In this document: positions 52,966 through 64,000 of the stretch, in pieces
How positions within the stretch are numbered: the stretch's first letter is position 1
Layout of the letters: every line of letters begins with the position of its first letter
Origin: Vanessa cardui
Lineage: Eukaryota; Arthropoda; Insecta; Lepidoptera; Nymphalidae
Reading direction: 5' to 3'
Length of the DNA stretch: 64,000 bases
Assembly (NCBI RefSeq): GCF_905220365.1
Contig: NC_061138.1
Span: 12,167,814-12,231,813, forward strand
Notes under the pieces: model-generated
What the model saw: only the letters and a program-made list of their open reading frames with translations
Told to the model about the DNA's origin: nothing
The model's database searches: none
Position numbers and translations under genes: made by a program

Positions 52966-55900
52966 GGAAGTGTATACATTTTCACTTTCCAGACTCCGGA
53001 GTTTCGTTGAGAATCTTTCGAAAGAAAACTCCAATCACTTCTTCGTTGCGATCTTGCCTGTGTTTGGATAGGCACTCGCTATATATTTATATATATTTGT
53101 AAAACTACACTTTAAATACTACTATTTTTGCGATGGAGCCTTTACATTAATTTAGTTATCGGCAAAATTTTAACCTACTTTAGGTTAAAATTTTACTATG
53201 GGAGCGAATCCTTATTTTACTTATAAGAGTCGGGATTGGCAATTTGATATTAAGAAATAAAAAAAAAAACTGATTCAAAACAATGAGTATGTTTTAAATA
53301 TTAGCTTATTATTTGTAATGTTATTTTTAAATATATACCTTCAAAGCACCCGTTATTATTACTCTAGCTTTGAATGAAATAAATTGCTAAAGATTTTAAC
53401 AATAATCTCGACCCGAAGGCAGGGATCTGAATAATTTTATCATAAGGTTTAATTTCCAGAGGTCGATAAAGTCACTTCAATTTCATTTTGCTCTTTCCAC
53501 TCATGATGAATTGGGATCTTCATCAGATAGAAGATAAAGTACGCTTCATATTATTTCGATGTTACTTAAGTTTAATCTGAGTAATACTTTTTGAATATTA
53601 TTTTACTAAATATAGACGCTGAACAAATGTTGGTAATTTAAATATGTAGTTTAAGATGCATTGCACATAGTTTTATTATTACGATATCTAAGCATATTTG
53701 TAATATCACTTTTCTTGATTTTTATATGAATAACATTGATAATATACTCGTATATTGAGTTTTGTGTTCAGATTTCAGAAGTCCGATAATTGTTTTACTC
53801 ATATTTATTTCATACATATTTAATTCTGTGTGATGATTTGATGGCATTATTAGCGAGTGTTACAGGTGCAAGAAATTTTTTTCTCGATCGTATAGTTTAC
53901 GGACGCTACGTCCGTAAAATAATTAAAGTAATTTGATCTAGGAACTAGTAAAAATAATATAATATAATAATCATAGTTATGTCTAGTCAAATTTCTTCTT
54001 TTGAACACCAAATAAAACTGATTCAAGAAGCTTCAACAAATATTATAAAGTCTCTTCCATAAGTGTTCTGTCAGAAGTGCGCTATTGCCCAATTTGAATT
54101 AATAATTATTACTTAAATTACTTAATTTTACTGCAGTATATCTGTCCTTTACTTTTTCTCATCTAAATCTATCTTAATCTAATCTAGTCTATTATTTATA
54201 GAATTTTGTCAAATTTCTTTAAAGATTTTCGTTACAAATTAATTATTCGTGAGCGATGACATGAATTCAGCTAGTTAACCATATATGGTAGCACCTTTAC
54301 AGTCAACATTCTTAACTCTTGCTCGCAGGTCTAGGCACCACTTTCAAAAGATAAAATGATAACAGATAACATAAAAAATTACTTACATCCTCTTCTTGAG
54401 AAGCTGTCTAAAGGCGAATTAACTATCTTTGCCTTCAATCTGAATGGTCGTTAGTCAACGACAGGCAATGAGCGTTATATTTAATCTGATTTCGATCAAC
54501 GTCCCAAAAACTCAAGAGGAATCCGAGACTTCATCCAATCGCAAGAGACATCAATTTGACGAGGTCGAGGAATCGAACAATAATTATGTAGATAGTTATC
54601 TATCATATTAATTTTAAATTGTCGATGTATGATGAAAAATAAAACGATGAACTTTAGATACGTTTAATATATCAAGATATAGTATTTAACTAGAGATGAA
54701 GAGAGTTAGAACGCGTGCATCTTAACCGATAATTACTGTGATAATGATGATATAAGTAGGACAGTGTTATAATAATAATATACATATGTTATATAACATT
54801 ATTTAGTAGTGCATAATTTTGCTGAGTTATTAGAAATCGTGAGATATGTATCTAAGATTTGTTCACCTTTATTTCTTTTCTTTTCTTTTATTTATTCTCT
54901 TTCGATTGGAACAGACTGTGGATTTTAAACATGTAGGAGTATTTACACGTGTCATGAAAAGTGAGTCGAGTTCGTATTTCCAGACGACATAATGACATCG
55001 TTACGTGGTGGACTATCGTAGGTATGCTGTGACCTCGTGTCACATCTAATTGCTTTTACTATTCTATATGTGGATAACTTTTGAATTCGTACGGTTAATA
55101 CTTTCGCGTCGATGTGTGTGTATTTCGAATATGTTTTAATGAAAAAGTTATAATTTTTGTAATAGTATTCGAATAAAGTTTCAATATTTACTTATTAATG
55201 ATTTGTGTATTCTATATATAAAAATATTTTTATTTTCAATATATTAAGCTACTTTGTTGTGTTTTTTGCAATACTTTATTTATTTCAGTTAATAATTCCG
55301 CTTAACACATCTTAGTTTAATGCAACTCTATACTATGTTAGCTTATCTTATGACAAAATTCGTTATAAGTACAAGTTAAGATTTAAAAGTGTGGAATTTA
55401 AAAAAATCATATCTTTCATTTTAAGGAATAAGCCTTTGGATCTTTGTCTACAATTAGATTAAAAAAATAATGTCAACTTAATTTTTGTTTATGTAAAAAG
55501 TCATAAGCCAATTTATACAGATAAATTATTTGTATAAATTTTTTGAATGTAGAATGTGATTAATATCTATCGTAAAATCAAGTAATTAATCAAGAAATAT
55601 ATGACAAATTTAATATTAATTAAACCGTTTGCCTGGCAATGACTTCCGTGCACGTCACCAACATGTTTTAATGAGCTGTACCGTTCGATCGCGTGATAAT
55701 TATAAAAGCAAGATATAAATTATACAGTATAATAAAACGAATAAAAAAAAAAGTTTCGAACGTTTTTCGAATGTACAAGTCTTGTAACTTTTATGCATAC
55801 CTTATTAGTGGAAGACTTTAGTACAAATACGATGAAGGTTTTATGGCGGATTAAGGTACTTTTGTATTATTTATTTTTTGTTGCTTGCTTTTTCTTATTT

Positions 55901-56333
55901 ACACAAAAACGTTATAGAATTATAAAACTAAACCTTATGAATCCTAATTAATGTTTTGTAGTTTTGCAGTTTATCGCAATCATACAGATAGACAGAAACC
56001 ACTAGGGACTTTGTTTTATAATATGTAGAAATCATGGTGTATGGTATTACTCATTCGTCAGTTCTTTTAACGTAAACAAGTCTACTCACTAAACATAACA
56101 GTTTTGGCATTTCATGTTTATTTTGGTTACGTGATTCAACACAGTTGCTTTAAAGATTCATTCCTTCATTCATCCACTCGTTACTCGTTACATATAATAA
56201 TCTATAATAACACGCGATCAACAATACTACGTAACTCCCGAATATAGAGCCGCTTACGCAGATACGAACTAATATCACGTTACACCAAGACGAATATATG
56301 TTCGTAGCGATCTTATATAAGCATATGTCAACG
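52966..56333. other. No gene; small palindrome at 53896-53918; SINE-A head trace at 54705-54735
   Basis: Long AT-rich stretch. The palindrome is tttacggacg, cta and its complement. The trace reads gttagaacgcgtgcatctta. Confidence 0.5.
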
Positions 56334-56418
56334 TTAGATTACAATCTATCTTAGATTGTAAACTTTCGAAATATTGTGAACCGTGAAATATTATCTGGCG
56401 AGATAGATTGCAATCTAA
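56334..56418. repeat. Small inverted-repeat element
   Basis: Arms of 17 bp (ttagattacaatctatc and gatagattgcaatctaa, one mismatch) are 51 bases apart. It is probably a MITE or the end of one. Confidence 0.5.
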
Positions 56419-57245
56419 TGATGGTTGTAATTTTACGGTAACATATATAATCTACATGCTGTGTTAAGAACGTTTGGCTATAAATATGCCCTATTTATAG
56501 CATTATAAGCATGTTTTGGTGAATTTAGGACTACCTGTATTTCTTTTCCAAATCATGATCATACCGTATAAGACCACTAATATGCATACGTTTCTTCCTT
56601 AGCCCTTACTGAGCTCGATCTTCAGGTCTCTTCCTCTTCTGTGTTGCGTGTTGCCTCATATGTGTACTAACACACGACCTTCACTCAAGAACCAGCTTTA
56701 ACGGCCATCGATTCTACTGTTCTTTTAACTCATTAATTCACTAAGCTGCACGTCGGTGAACTTTTCTAAATAAATATATATGTATTATATAATGTGTATA
56801 AAGAGGTATAATTTGATTCTCTGTCAGCTGTGAATTAATCTACAGAACTAATGAAGTAAACCTAAAAAAATCAATAGTAGAAAATCACCGTATACATCAA
56901 ATCATGCAAAGACGAGGTGAGTCACTAGTGTTTGATATTCGCCGTACGTGCGTACCGGACGTACCGGACTTTCATAGCGTGCGAAATGACTATCAATAAA
57001 ACGTGATGTACACGCTCGGAGCATTGTTCCTTAAGTTCCTTGTAGTTAATAATTAACATGTTTTAGTTACCGTAAAATTTAAAAGTTACATTATTTATCA
57101 CACTTTTGTTTTAAATAAGGTTTAATTGCTTTGTTTCCACGGTTGTTTTTTTTGAAATCATGTTTGGATTTAAAAAATATAAATTACAGAGAATGTTTGT
57201 GAGTAAATTTTCAAGCCCTGCGTGAAACTTTGTCATACTAGTTAC
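56419..57245. other. No gene or clear repeat
   Basis: AT-rich. A short direct repeat, gtaccggac, lies at about 56960-56978. Confidence 0.45.
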
Positions 57246-57335
57246 ATATAGATACACGTGCAGCAGCGTGGTGGAATAAGATCCAAGCACTCAATAGAGG
57301 AAACTGTTTTCCCGCAGTGAGGTATCTGCGGACTT
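57246..57335 (+). repeat. SINE-A fragment, diverged
   Basis: It contains cagcagcgtggtggaataag and cccgcagtgaggtatctgc. Confidence 0.45.
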
Positions 57336-57629
57336 TATCGTATTACGAAACTGAAGCCGATTTAATCAGAAGACAGAAGAGCGTCAGTTTCATTACGAAG
57401 CAATATCCCTGAGAATGCAATTGGAATCCCTTTGTGATTCTTTTATTTCATTAATTGTGAAATAAGCGTATATAGAAGTATTGTTCACGATTGATTTCTT
57501 AGAACAACTCTCTAATTTATTAACGATAAAAATAGTACATATATGAATAATTAATAAAACCATTTTGACGCTTGTCTCGCCATTAGCTTAATTTAAATAA
57601 TTTTAATAATATTATATAATAAAACAATC

Positions 57630-57775
57630 AAAATGGTGTGGACTGTGATCCACCCCAGAGGGATATACGCTGGGGGAAGACCTTGGTCCTTTTCCTCCAG
57701 TAAATAGTAGCGGCAATCGGTGTGAAGGACCGCCACCTCCTTCTGTGAAGCAGCCTAGCGCTGCCGTACGAACTA
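57630..57775. repeat. GC-rich unclassified block
   Basis: The sequence gtggactgtgatccacccc onward to gcagcctagcgctgccg is compositionally distinct from its AT-rich surroundings and lacks a supported frame. It may be a fragment of a mobile element. Confidence 0.35.
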
Positions 57776-58044
57776 TCAGAAAACTCAATTTTAATACACA
57801 TGTATTATATTTAATTCGTTTTTATGGAAAAAATATTGCTTCGAATAAAGCACGCAGTCAAGTTTCTCATACGCACAGACAATATATGGACTGTCTTTCC
57901 GGCTTTGTTTCCTGAGCATTACAATCCGGGTATATTTGAGGCAAGCGTGTTCCATATTAGCCTGCATCAGGTATGATTGTGATCGATAAAAATATTGTAT
58001 AAAAGCTCTTAATAATATTATTATATTGTAGTAGGATCTTTTAG

Positions 58045-58245
58045 AAGAACCTCTTGGTACTTCTAATTCATCAGTTATCTGTATATTCTACCAACAAAGT
58101 GCAAAATTTGGTGTTGGATTATGTTTTGAAGAACGATTGAGCCAGTGTTACTCCAGGGACAAGGGACATAATATTTTCGTTCTTAAGGCTGCCGATGCAT
58201 TAGCGATGTAAAGAATGGGTAATATTTCTTACAACATCATTGGCA
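58045..58245 (+). repeat. Rep-B, diverged
   Basis: It contains ctcttggtacttctaattc, gagccagtgttactccagg, gcattagcgatgtaaag and tatttcttacaacatc. Confidence 0.6.
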
Positions 58246-58264
58246 GTTGTTACTTCACTCGATA

Positions 58265-58462
58265 AAAGTTAGAACATCTGATCACAAATTTACCACTGTT
58301 TGGCTATGGTCTCCTCGCCATTTGAGGAGAAAATTTGGAGCATACTCCACTTTAACTTCAATCGGCGTTGATCTATCCACATGTGGTAGAACGTCGTCGA
58401 AATTAGACACATGCTGGTTTCCTCACAATATTTTTCTTCATAGTAGAGCACGAGATAAATAA
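58265..58462 (-). repeat. SINE-A, diverged
   Basis: On the minus strand it contains gtgaggaaaccagcatgtg, tctaatttcgacgacg and caaacagtggtaaatttg. Confidence 0.65.
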
Positions 58463-58465
58463 TTG

Positions 58466-59054
58466 AACTCCAAAATATGCTACTTAACATAGGCTCCTTT
58501 TTATGCTGAAAACCTGATGAACAACTTCTATGATACGAGTGTATCCGCGGTCTACAACTAGTATGTAATGAGATAGAGTTTCAACGTTATCGTCTTATTG
58601 TTTTCAGTCGAAAACTTTGTAGAGTCGTTCATTGTTTTCAAGTCCATTGATGTATTGTACTCACGAGACTGGACAGATGTTTCTAGAACGTATACTATTC
58701 ATACATACTCTGAATAGATCAGTTTCCGGTGAAATGTCTCAAGGTCACTTATACTACTTTCTTTGCGACATTTACGAGCTAGTTCGTTCCACCAATATTA
58801 TATTTATGTACTTAACTACAATGAAATCAAATTTGATATTTGAATTTAAAAAAAAAATTGCACGAGATGCAACAGACAGCCTTATCTCTAAAACAGCGAA
58901 TCTTTCAGAAAATCTTTGGGTTGAGGACTGATGATGAAACAACATGTGAGAATGTGTACGATTATTTTGAATTACCAATCATATACACTGCTCATGCAAT
59001 AGAATGTTACACAAAACACACACACTCGAAACATAAATACATATAAATATCTTT
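58466..59054. other. No gene recognised
   Basis: A 99-codon frame at 58632-58931 has no recognisable domain or signal. Confidence 0.45.
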
Positions 59055-59143
59055 TATCTGCCGGAGAAAGACCACAGTGGCGTGCACTTGGAGAGGCCTA
59101 TGTCCAGCAGTGGACGGGAACGGGCTGATGATGATGATGATGA
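59055..59143 (+). repeat. LINE 3' tail (second LINE family) with (atg)n
   Basis: It contains tgccggagaaagaccac, ggcgtgcacttggagagg, tatgtccagcagtggacg and ggctgatgatgatgatg. Its final block resembles the SINE-A 3' end. Confidence 0.72.
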
Positions 59144-59145
59144 TC

Positions 59146-59768
59146 TTTTATTTGTTCATCTTTATCATATCTCTCCTCATATGCTCCATCCATGTCTTCT
59201 TATAGATCGGCTTTTCCTCTCCCTTTCTCTATGCTCATGCTCATAACTAATCAAGCATGTATAAATATATACCCATACAAATAATAATAAAATGACAAAA
59301 AATCTTAGTAACATTAAAAGATTTTTTTTATTATATTAAAAAAATGTTCAACATTAAGGGTAAACACGTAAACATGCAATACAACATCTTGTACTCGTGA
59401 TATAAGTTTATATCAATCATAATCTTTGCACGAAGTCACCTCTAATCATTATTAAAAAACATATTTTATAGATTAATAAAAAAAAAGAATAATCAGAACA
59501 CCGCAACATAAGCGATTATCCATAAAATAAATGGCAAAATTGTTATTCCCAAACGGCTCTGTATAAGCTCTACCACCGATGAAAGCTAATCTGTCATGTT
59601 AAAAACTACGACGGTAACATTTTCGGTATATCGCCGAGCATGTTAAGTCGTCCGTCGTAGCTATCATCAATCACGAGAATTATGCTCTGCTACGAAGCTT
59701 GCTTCAAACTGCACGTGTTTCTGTATAGTGTTAAATGGCTGACAGACAGTCAAAGGTTTTATAATACA
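59146..59768. other. No gene; small inverted pair at about 59608-59660
   Basis: ctacgacgg and ccgtcgtag are about 40 bases apart; otherwise AT-rich. Confidence 0.45.
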
Positions 59769-59771
59769 TTA

Positions 59772-59942
59772 GCTGTTCCCGCGACCTTGTACGCGTTTAA
59801 ATTTAACAAAAAAATATTATTATAGCCTAAGTAACTCCTTATTATATCAGTTACCTGCCAGTTAAAGTCCCGTCAAAATCAGTCCAGCCGTTCCAGTATT
59901 TAGCCGGAATAAACAGACAGACAGACAGATAGATAGACAAAA
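59772..59942 (-). repeat. Rep-E copy with (gaca/gata)n
   Basis: On the minus strand it contains aatactggaacggctgg, gattttgacgggacttt, ctggcaggtaactgat and acgcgtacaaggtcgcg. Confidence 0.68.
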
Positions 59943-61844
59943 ATTGTAAAAAAAAAATTATTTTGGTATATGTACCGTGTATATATACATATGTATTGAG
60001 TAAAAAAGGGCTATTTAAATATTACAAATAGACACTCCAATTTTATTATATGTATAGATTTGTAATAAAATATTCTATCCCTGGACTTGGTTACTCGTTA
60101 TGCCGATATGGAATTGTTAGTAGAATATATCAATGATATTTAAATATGTGATCAATAAATCAAATCTAAATATTTTTTTCACAAGCAGGCTCTTTAAAAG
60201 TGCGTTAGAAATGTGATATTACAGTTTTAGATTAAATGTACCTATTTTCGGTTTGGAAAGTAGATTCTATCGAAAAGCTCAGTAGGTTATCTTTTCCTGC
60301 CTAGAAATCAACAAAGTCTACGTTTATTTATCTTTAATATAATTTTGTATTGTGCTTTATATACCAGTATTTTTTTGTATGTGCTGTATTTTTATTTTAT
60401 TACAATAAATTTTAATATATTTCATTTTTTTTATGTTTTAGATAATATTTTTTAAATATTTTTTGCAAATAATTCTACAAATTTAATACTATAAGGAAGA
60501 GATATATCTTCCATATACTTTGATATACGAAAACTAGTCTGTATGAATATTTGGAAGACTGTTATCATAGTGTGTTTGTTCAATCATCCTTCTTCAAGAG
60601 ACACATTGGGTCAACATTTATTTTGAACCGAATTTAATTAAATTACGTGCCTTCTCCCATATTGTGCTAGATTTTGTTGTTTGGGAACATTATTACTTCT
60701 ATGGAATTTTAGTTGGGGATTTAGAGATGAGACATTTCGTTATGTTTGTTATGTTTGCTTAATAACTCGACTCGAGGGATGCTTGAAGTGCGGAATAGTT
60801 CATTAGGCCAAAATTAAACTGTGTTTATTGTTATTTGACAACAAAATTGGATTACAGGAAGTCTCTAACGTTTCCAGTCTTAAAAAGACGTAACAGACAA
60901 GTTTAATGGTTATTATTTATGATTTTTTTTTTATATTTACAAGGATTAAGCCAAAAATATAATAACAGAATATTATAACCAATAATTGGATAAAAAGCCA
61001 GTTATCTCGTATAAAACGTATCATACTTATTACGTCTCTGAAACGAAATTGGTCTTTTGTCGTTTTTATATAATACGTAATGTTTATCAGAATATAATTT
61101 TCCTTTTACTATATTTGTTGGAACTATCTTGCTAAATTATTCTTTGCTCAAACGGGCACCGACGGAAACAATCAATCCAATATATAAGAAATTATTAAAG
61201 GCTTTTACTTATATTTATCTACTTTCCCTTACTATTATAAGGCTCAACAATAAATGTCAAAGAATAAATAACTTACAACACACACAATTAAAGTCATAAT
61301 ATAAAACATAATGATGCGTCCCTGAAAACAATATTTTAGTCTAATAGTTCTAAGGAATCTAGAACTATTCAGATAAAATAAAGTTTTACTGCGCGTAAAA
61401 CACTAAAATCTGAAGTCTCGTAGCGTCGTAGCATGTTGCTACGAGCCTCTACGAAAACTCGTAGTATAAGCGTCCCCGCATGGGATTACCATTAAAATTC
61501 AAAATGTAATACTATCTATTCTGTTGTATTTTTATGTCCTAAACCCAACATACTTTTATGCAACATCATTCTTTATTCTTCATATATTAAACAGAGTAAT
61601 ATTCTTTACAAGTTAATTTATTTAATAAATGAATTTACAAAGTACTAAATGTAATAATGTTTGCTTAACTTTTTCAATAAAAGATACATTGACTTTATAA
61701 GCTCGGTATCATAGTTTACCTCGTCCTTTTAAAATAATAAGTAGGTTGTTGAATATTTTAGTTAGATACATTATAATATCGATCAGATTTGCAGGATTTC
61801 TATATATTGTAATATGAGTAAAATACATATTTTTGAGCAGGGCT
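59943..61844. other. No gene; LINE-D trace at 60245-60305
   Basis: AT-rich. The trace reads gtttggaaagtagattctat. A cluster of gtagc/gctac words at 61415-61470 forms short inverted repeats. Confidence 0.45.
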
Positions 61845-61975
61845 TTTTACAAGCCCGTTTGAGTAAATCCTCACTCATATTATATTTAGAATTATTGTGC
61901 TAATATTAGTATTGTTTTTTTGGCTTACAGGGTAAGTGAGCCAGTAAAGCAATGGTCACCACGGTTATTTCGCAA
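61845..61975 (+). repeat. Rep-B fragment, diverged
   Basis: It contains gggctttttacaagcccg, cagggtaagtgagccag and tggtcaccacgg. Confidence 0.5.
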
Positions 61976-62327
61976 TTTTTAAGCCGATATAGATTAAACT
62001 AATGTAGATAATAATGAGCTTAGCATAAACTACAAGGACAATTTATAAGAATATTCTACTCTTACAATTATTTTAATAAAATATATTTTATATAAATAAA
62101 TTTCAGGATTAACTACAGATTTATTCATTCATTTAGATCTCCATTCTTTTATCGGTGAAGACGACATCTACTTTATTCTTAACATTGAACTTGTCTCACA
62201 TTGAATCTTCTGAAAGTATTGGTTGTTTACGTTGACGATATTTTTACGAACAAAATGATATTAAACATTTATTAGCCATATACTAATGAAACGTTGAAGT
62301 CACACCTCTATTTAACATATTATTTAC

Positions 62328-62590
62328 TTGCTGGTAGAGCTTTGTACAAGCCCGCCTGGGTAGGTACCACCCACTCATCAGATATTCTACCGCTAAACAA
62401 CAGTACGCAGTATTGTTGTGTTCCGTAACTACAGGCACAAGGGACATAGCACCTTAGTTCCCAAGGTTGGTGGCGCATTGACGAAGTAAGGAATAGTTAA
62501 TATTTCTAACAGCGTCATTGTCTATGGGTGATGGTGACCACTTACCATCAGGTGGCCCATATGCTCGCCCGCCAACCTATTCTATAAAAA
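62328..62590 (+). mobile_element. Rep-B with a short internal deletion
   Basis: It runs from ctggtagagctttgtac to ccgccaacctattctat and an A-tract. The block between tgttccg and taactacagg (about 25 bp) is missing. Confidence 0.82.
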
Positions 62591-62591
62591 A

Positions 62592-63119
62592 AGTGATATA
62601 GAAAATAACTGACAAAGAGTTATCTTGTACTTGTTACTTACCACTTACCACGTACCCAGGGGTAAGTGAGCCAGTAACAAAAATCACAACAAACTTATCG
62701 AAACTAGTAATAGTAGAAAATAGTAATAGTCCTATTTGGTGACTACCACCCAGTAGGGTTGCAATTGCATCATTATTATAATTGGTTATTTCGTTAATTG
62801 GTAATCAAATATCTTAGAGCGTATTTCTTTGGTTGGTTTTGTCAAGGCAAAAGTGTTTATTTTCATCAGTCATCTGGGTCAAGCTCTCTATTATCATTGT
62901 CAGAGAACTGAAACATTAAAAACGTTCTATTTATCCATCAAAATAATAATAGCACTTGCATTAATTACCACATAATAACTCGACACCTATTTAAATACAA
63001 AGTAATTATAAGTATAAATTATGTTTCGATTTTTAATCATTAAGATTTGATATGACTATTTGATTAGCTATTATTTTAATCGTATGAACACACTGATTAT
63101 TGCTTACATAGAAGTAAAT
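62592..63119. other. No gene or clear repeat
   Basis: AT-rich; a short ggtaagtgagccagtaac near 62660 is a Rep-B scrap. Confidence 0.5.
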
Positions 63120-63123
63120 AGAG

Positions 63124-63435
63124 CGATGAGCTAAGATGGCCCAGTGGTTAGAACACGTGCATCTTAACCGATGATTGCGGGTTCAAACCCAGGCAAGCAC
63201 TACTATATATATGCGCTTAATTTATGTTTATAATTCATCTCTTGCTCGGCGGTGAAGGAAATCATCGTGAGGAAATCTGTATGTGTATAATTTCATCTAA
63301 ATTCTGCCACAAGTGCATGCCACCAACCCGCATTGGAACAGTATGGTGGAATATGTTCCAAACCCTCTCCTAAATGGAAGAGGATGCCTTACCCCAACAG
63401 TGGGAAATTTACAGGCTGTTACTTTACTTTTTTTT
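63124..63435 (+). mobile_element. SINE-A, full length with intact A and B boxes
   Basis: It has gatggcccagtggttagaac, the B box gggttcaaacccagg, ggtgaaggaaatcatcg, cccgcattggaacag and acagtgggaaatttacagg, then a (ttac)n tail with a T-run. The best-preserved head in the window. Confidence 0.9.
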
Positions 63436-63958
63436 ACGTAGATAAACTTATAAAAAATAAGACTATCAAGCATCTATTAGTATTATTAGTTCACATGCTT
63501 GGAAGCATATTGCAGTTGTAAGAGATAATAAATATTTCTTGAAGCGTCGATTTCTATCGGTAGGGCCATGGCCATATCGTGTGGCAGTTAACCATTTTGA
63601 AAAAACATGTACACGTATTCAAAAAAAATAAAAGAAACATTCTAAAAAAACCATTCATAAAATGTTTTAAGGAAAAATATAATGAATATTTTGGTGATTT
63701 CCAACATAATCCAAAAGAGATTGTGAAAATTGCCAAAAAGTCCGTACATATTTCTTTACATATTAAACCTACAAGCCTTTGAAAACACATTTTTGTTTGC
63801 ACACAATTTATTTTATAATAAGCTTAGATCTTAGAACTTATTCATTTATGGAAGTGGTATAAATATTTCAACAATAAATTTCGCTTTTACTTTTCAATAT
63901 AACCTAAATAATTTACTTTATATTTAATAATATTATTAGCAACAATGTTTCTTTGATC
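63436..63958. other. No gene recognised
   Basis: A lysine-rich 67-codon frame at 63579-63782 overlaps an opposite frame and matches no family I know. Confidence 0.4.
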
Positions 63959-64000
63959 AAACTGCAATACTTACTATTTTTGTGTTCCGGTTTAAACAGT
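63959..64000 (+). repeat. Rep-B, cut by the window end
   Basis: It contains gcaatacttactatttttg and tgttccggtttaaacag, matching the Rep-B middle. Confidence 0.6.

Noticed and set aside
63579..63782. Lysine-rich 67-codon frame opposite another frame
   Set aside because: AT-rich composition explains it; no recognisable family.

Overview
The window looks like a stretch of a lepidopteran (butterfly or moth) nuclear genome. It is AT-rich, has long stretches without open frames, and is crowded with short interspersed families that I know from butterfly genomes. These include tRNA-derived SINEs, a family of about 290 bp starting ggtggtagggctttgtg, LINE 3' ends ending in (gatt)n, and small inverted-repeat elements. 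The species call is inference from this repeat content. I see no bacterial-type genes, operons, CRISPR arrays or rRNA.

The main object is a nearly intact DIRS-like tyrosine-recombinase retrotransposon at about 4613-9618. It has inverted terminal repeats (146 of 147 core positions identical) and an internal complementary region at 9277-9375 that carries the complement of both outer ends joined at a shared ATTAT. It encodes a Gag-like protein (4910-6262, broken by one in-frame TGA at 5336), a reverse transcriptase/RNase H/methyltransferase-like protein (6345-8138) and an overlapping tyrosine recombinase (open 7277-9091, conserved part from about 8147). By family knowledge, Gag packages the RNA, RT/RNase H makes cDNA, the internal complementary region templates a circle, and the recombinase inserts that circle without a target duplication. 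The bases at the two ends here fit that model.

The only convincing host coding sequence is one exon at about 14179-14726 (+). It starts after a possible splice acceptor, contains a 13-codon upstream ORF, and then encodes a signal peptide followed by an acidic Ser/Thr-rich segment. It ends at a strong gtaagt donor. The remaining exons are not visible, so most of the window is probably intron or intergenic DNA.

Repeat layout: 1-4612 holds fragments, a Tc1/mariner-like MITE and one SINE-A copy with a perfect 11-bp target duplication. 9880-13965 has LINE and SINE fragments. 14842-26850 is a dense mosaic of SINE-A, SINE-C, Rep-B, LINE-D and other families, with nested and fused copies. 26850-40240 is sparser, with a 187-bp palindromic MITE, a 'gggttccgtag' element, an (AT)n tract with a palindrome, and LINE remnants. 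40241-51040 has several SINE-A copies that show nesting, shared 3' flanks and a 63-bp palindrome. 51041-64000 is mostly unique-looking AT-rich DNA with scattered repeats and a full-length SINE-A near the end. SINE-A, Rep-B and similar names are labels used only in this annotation.
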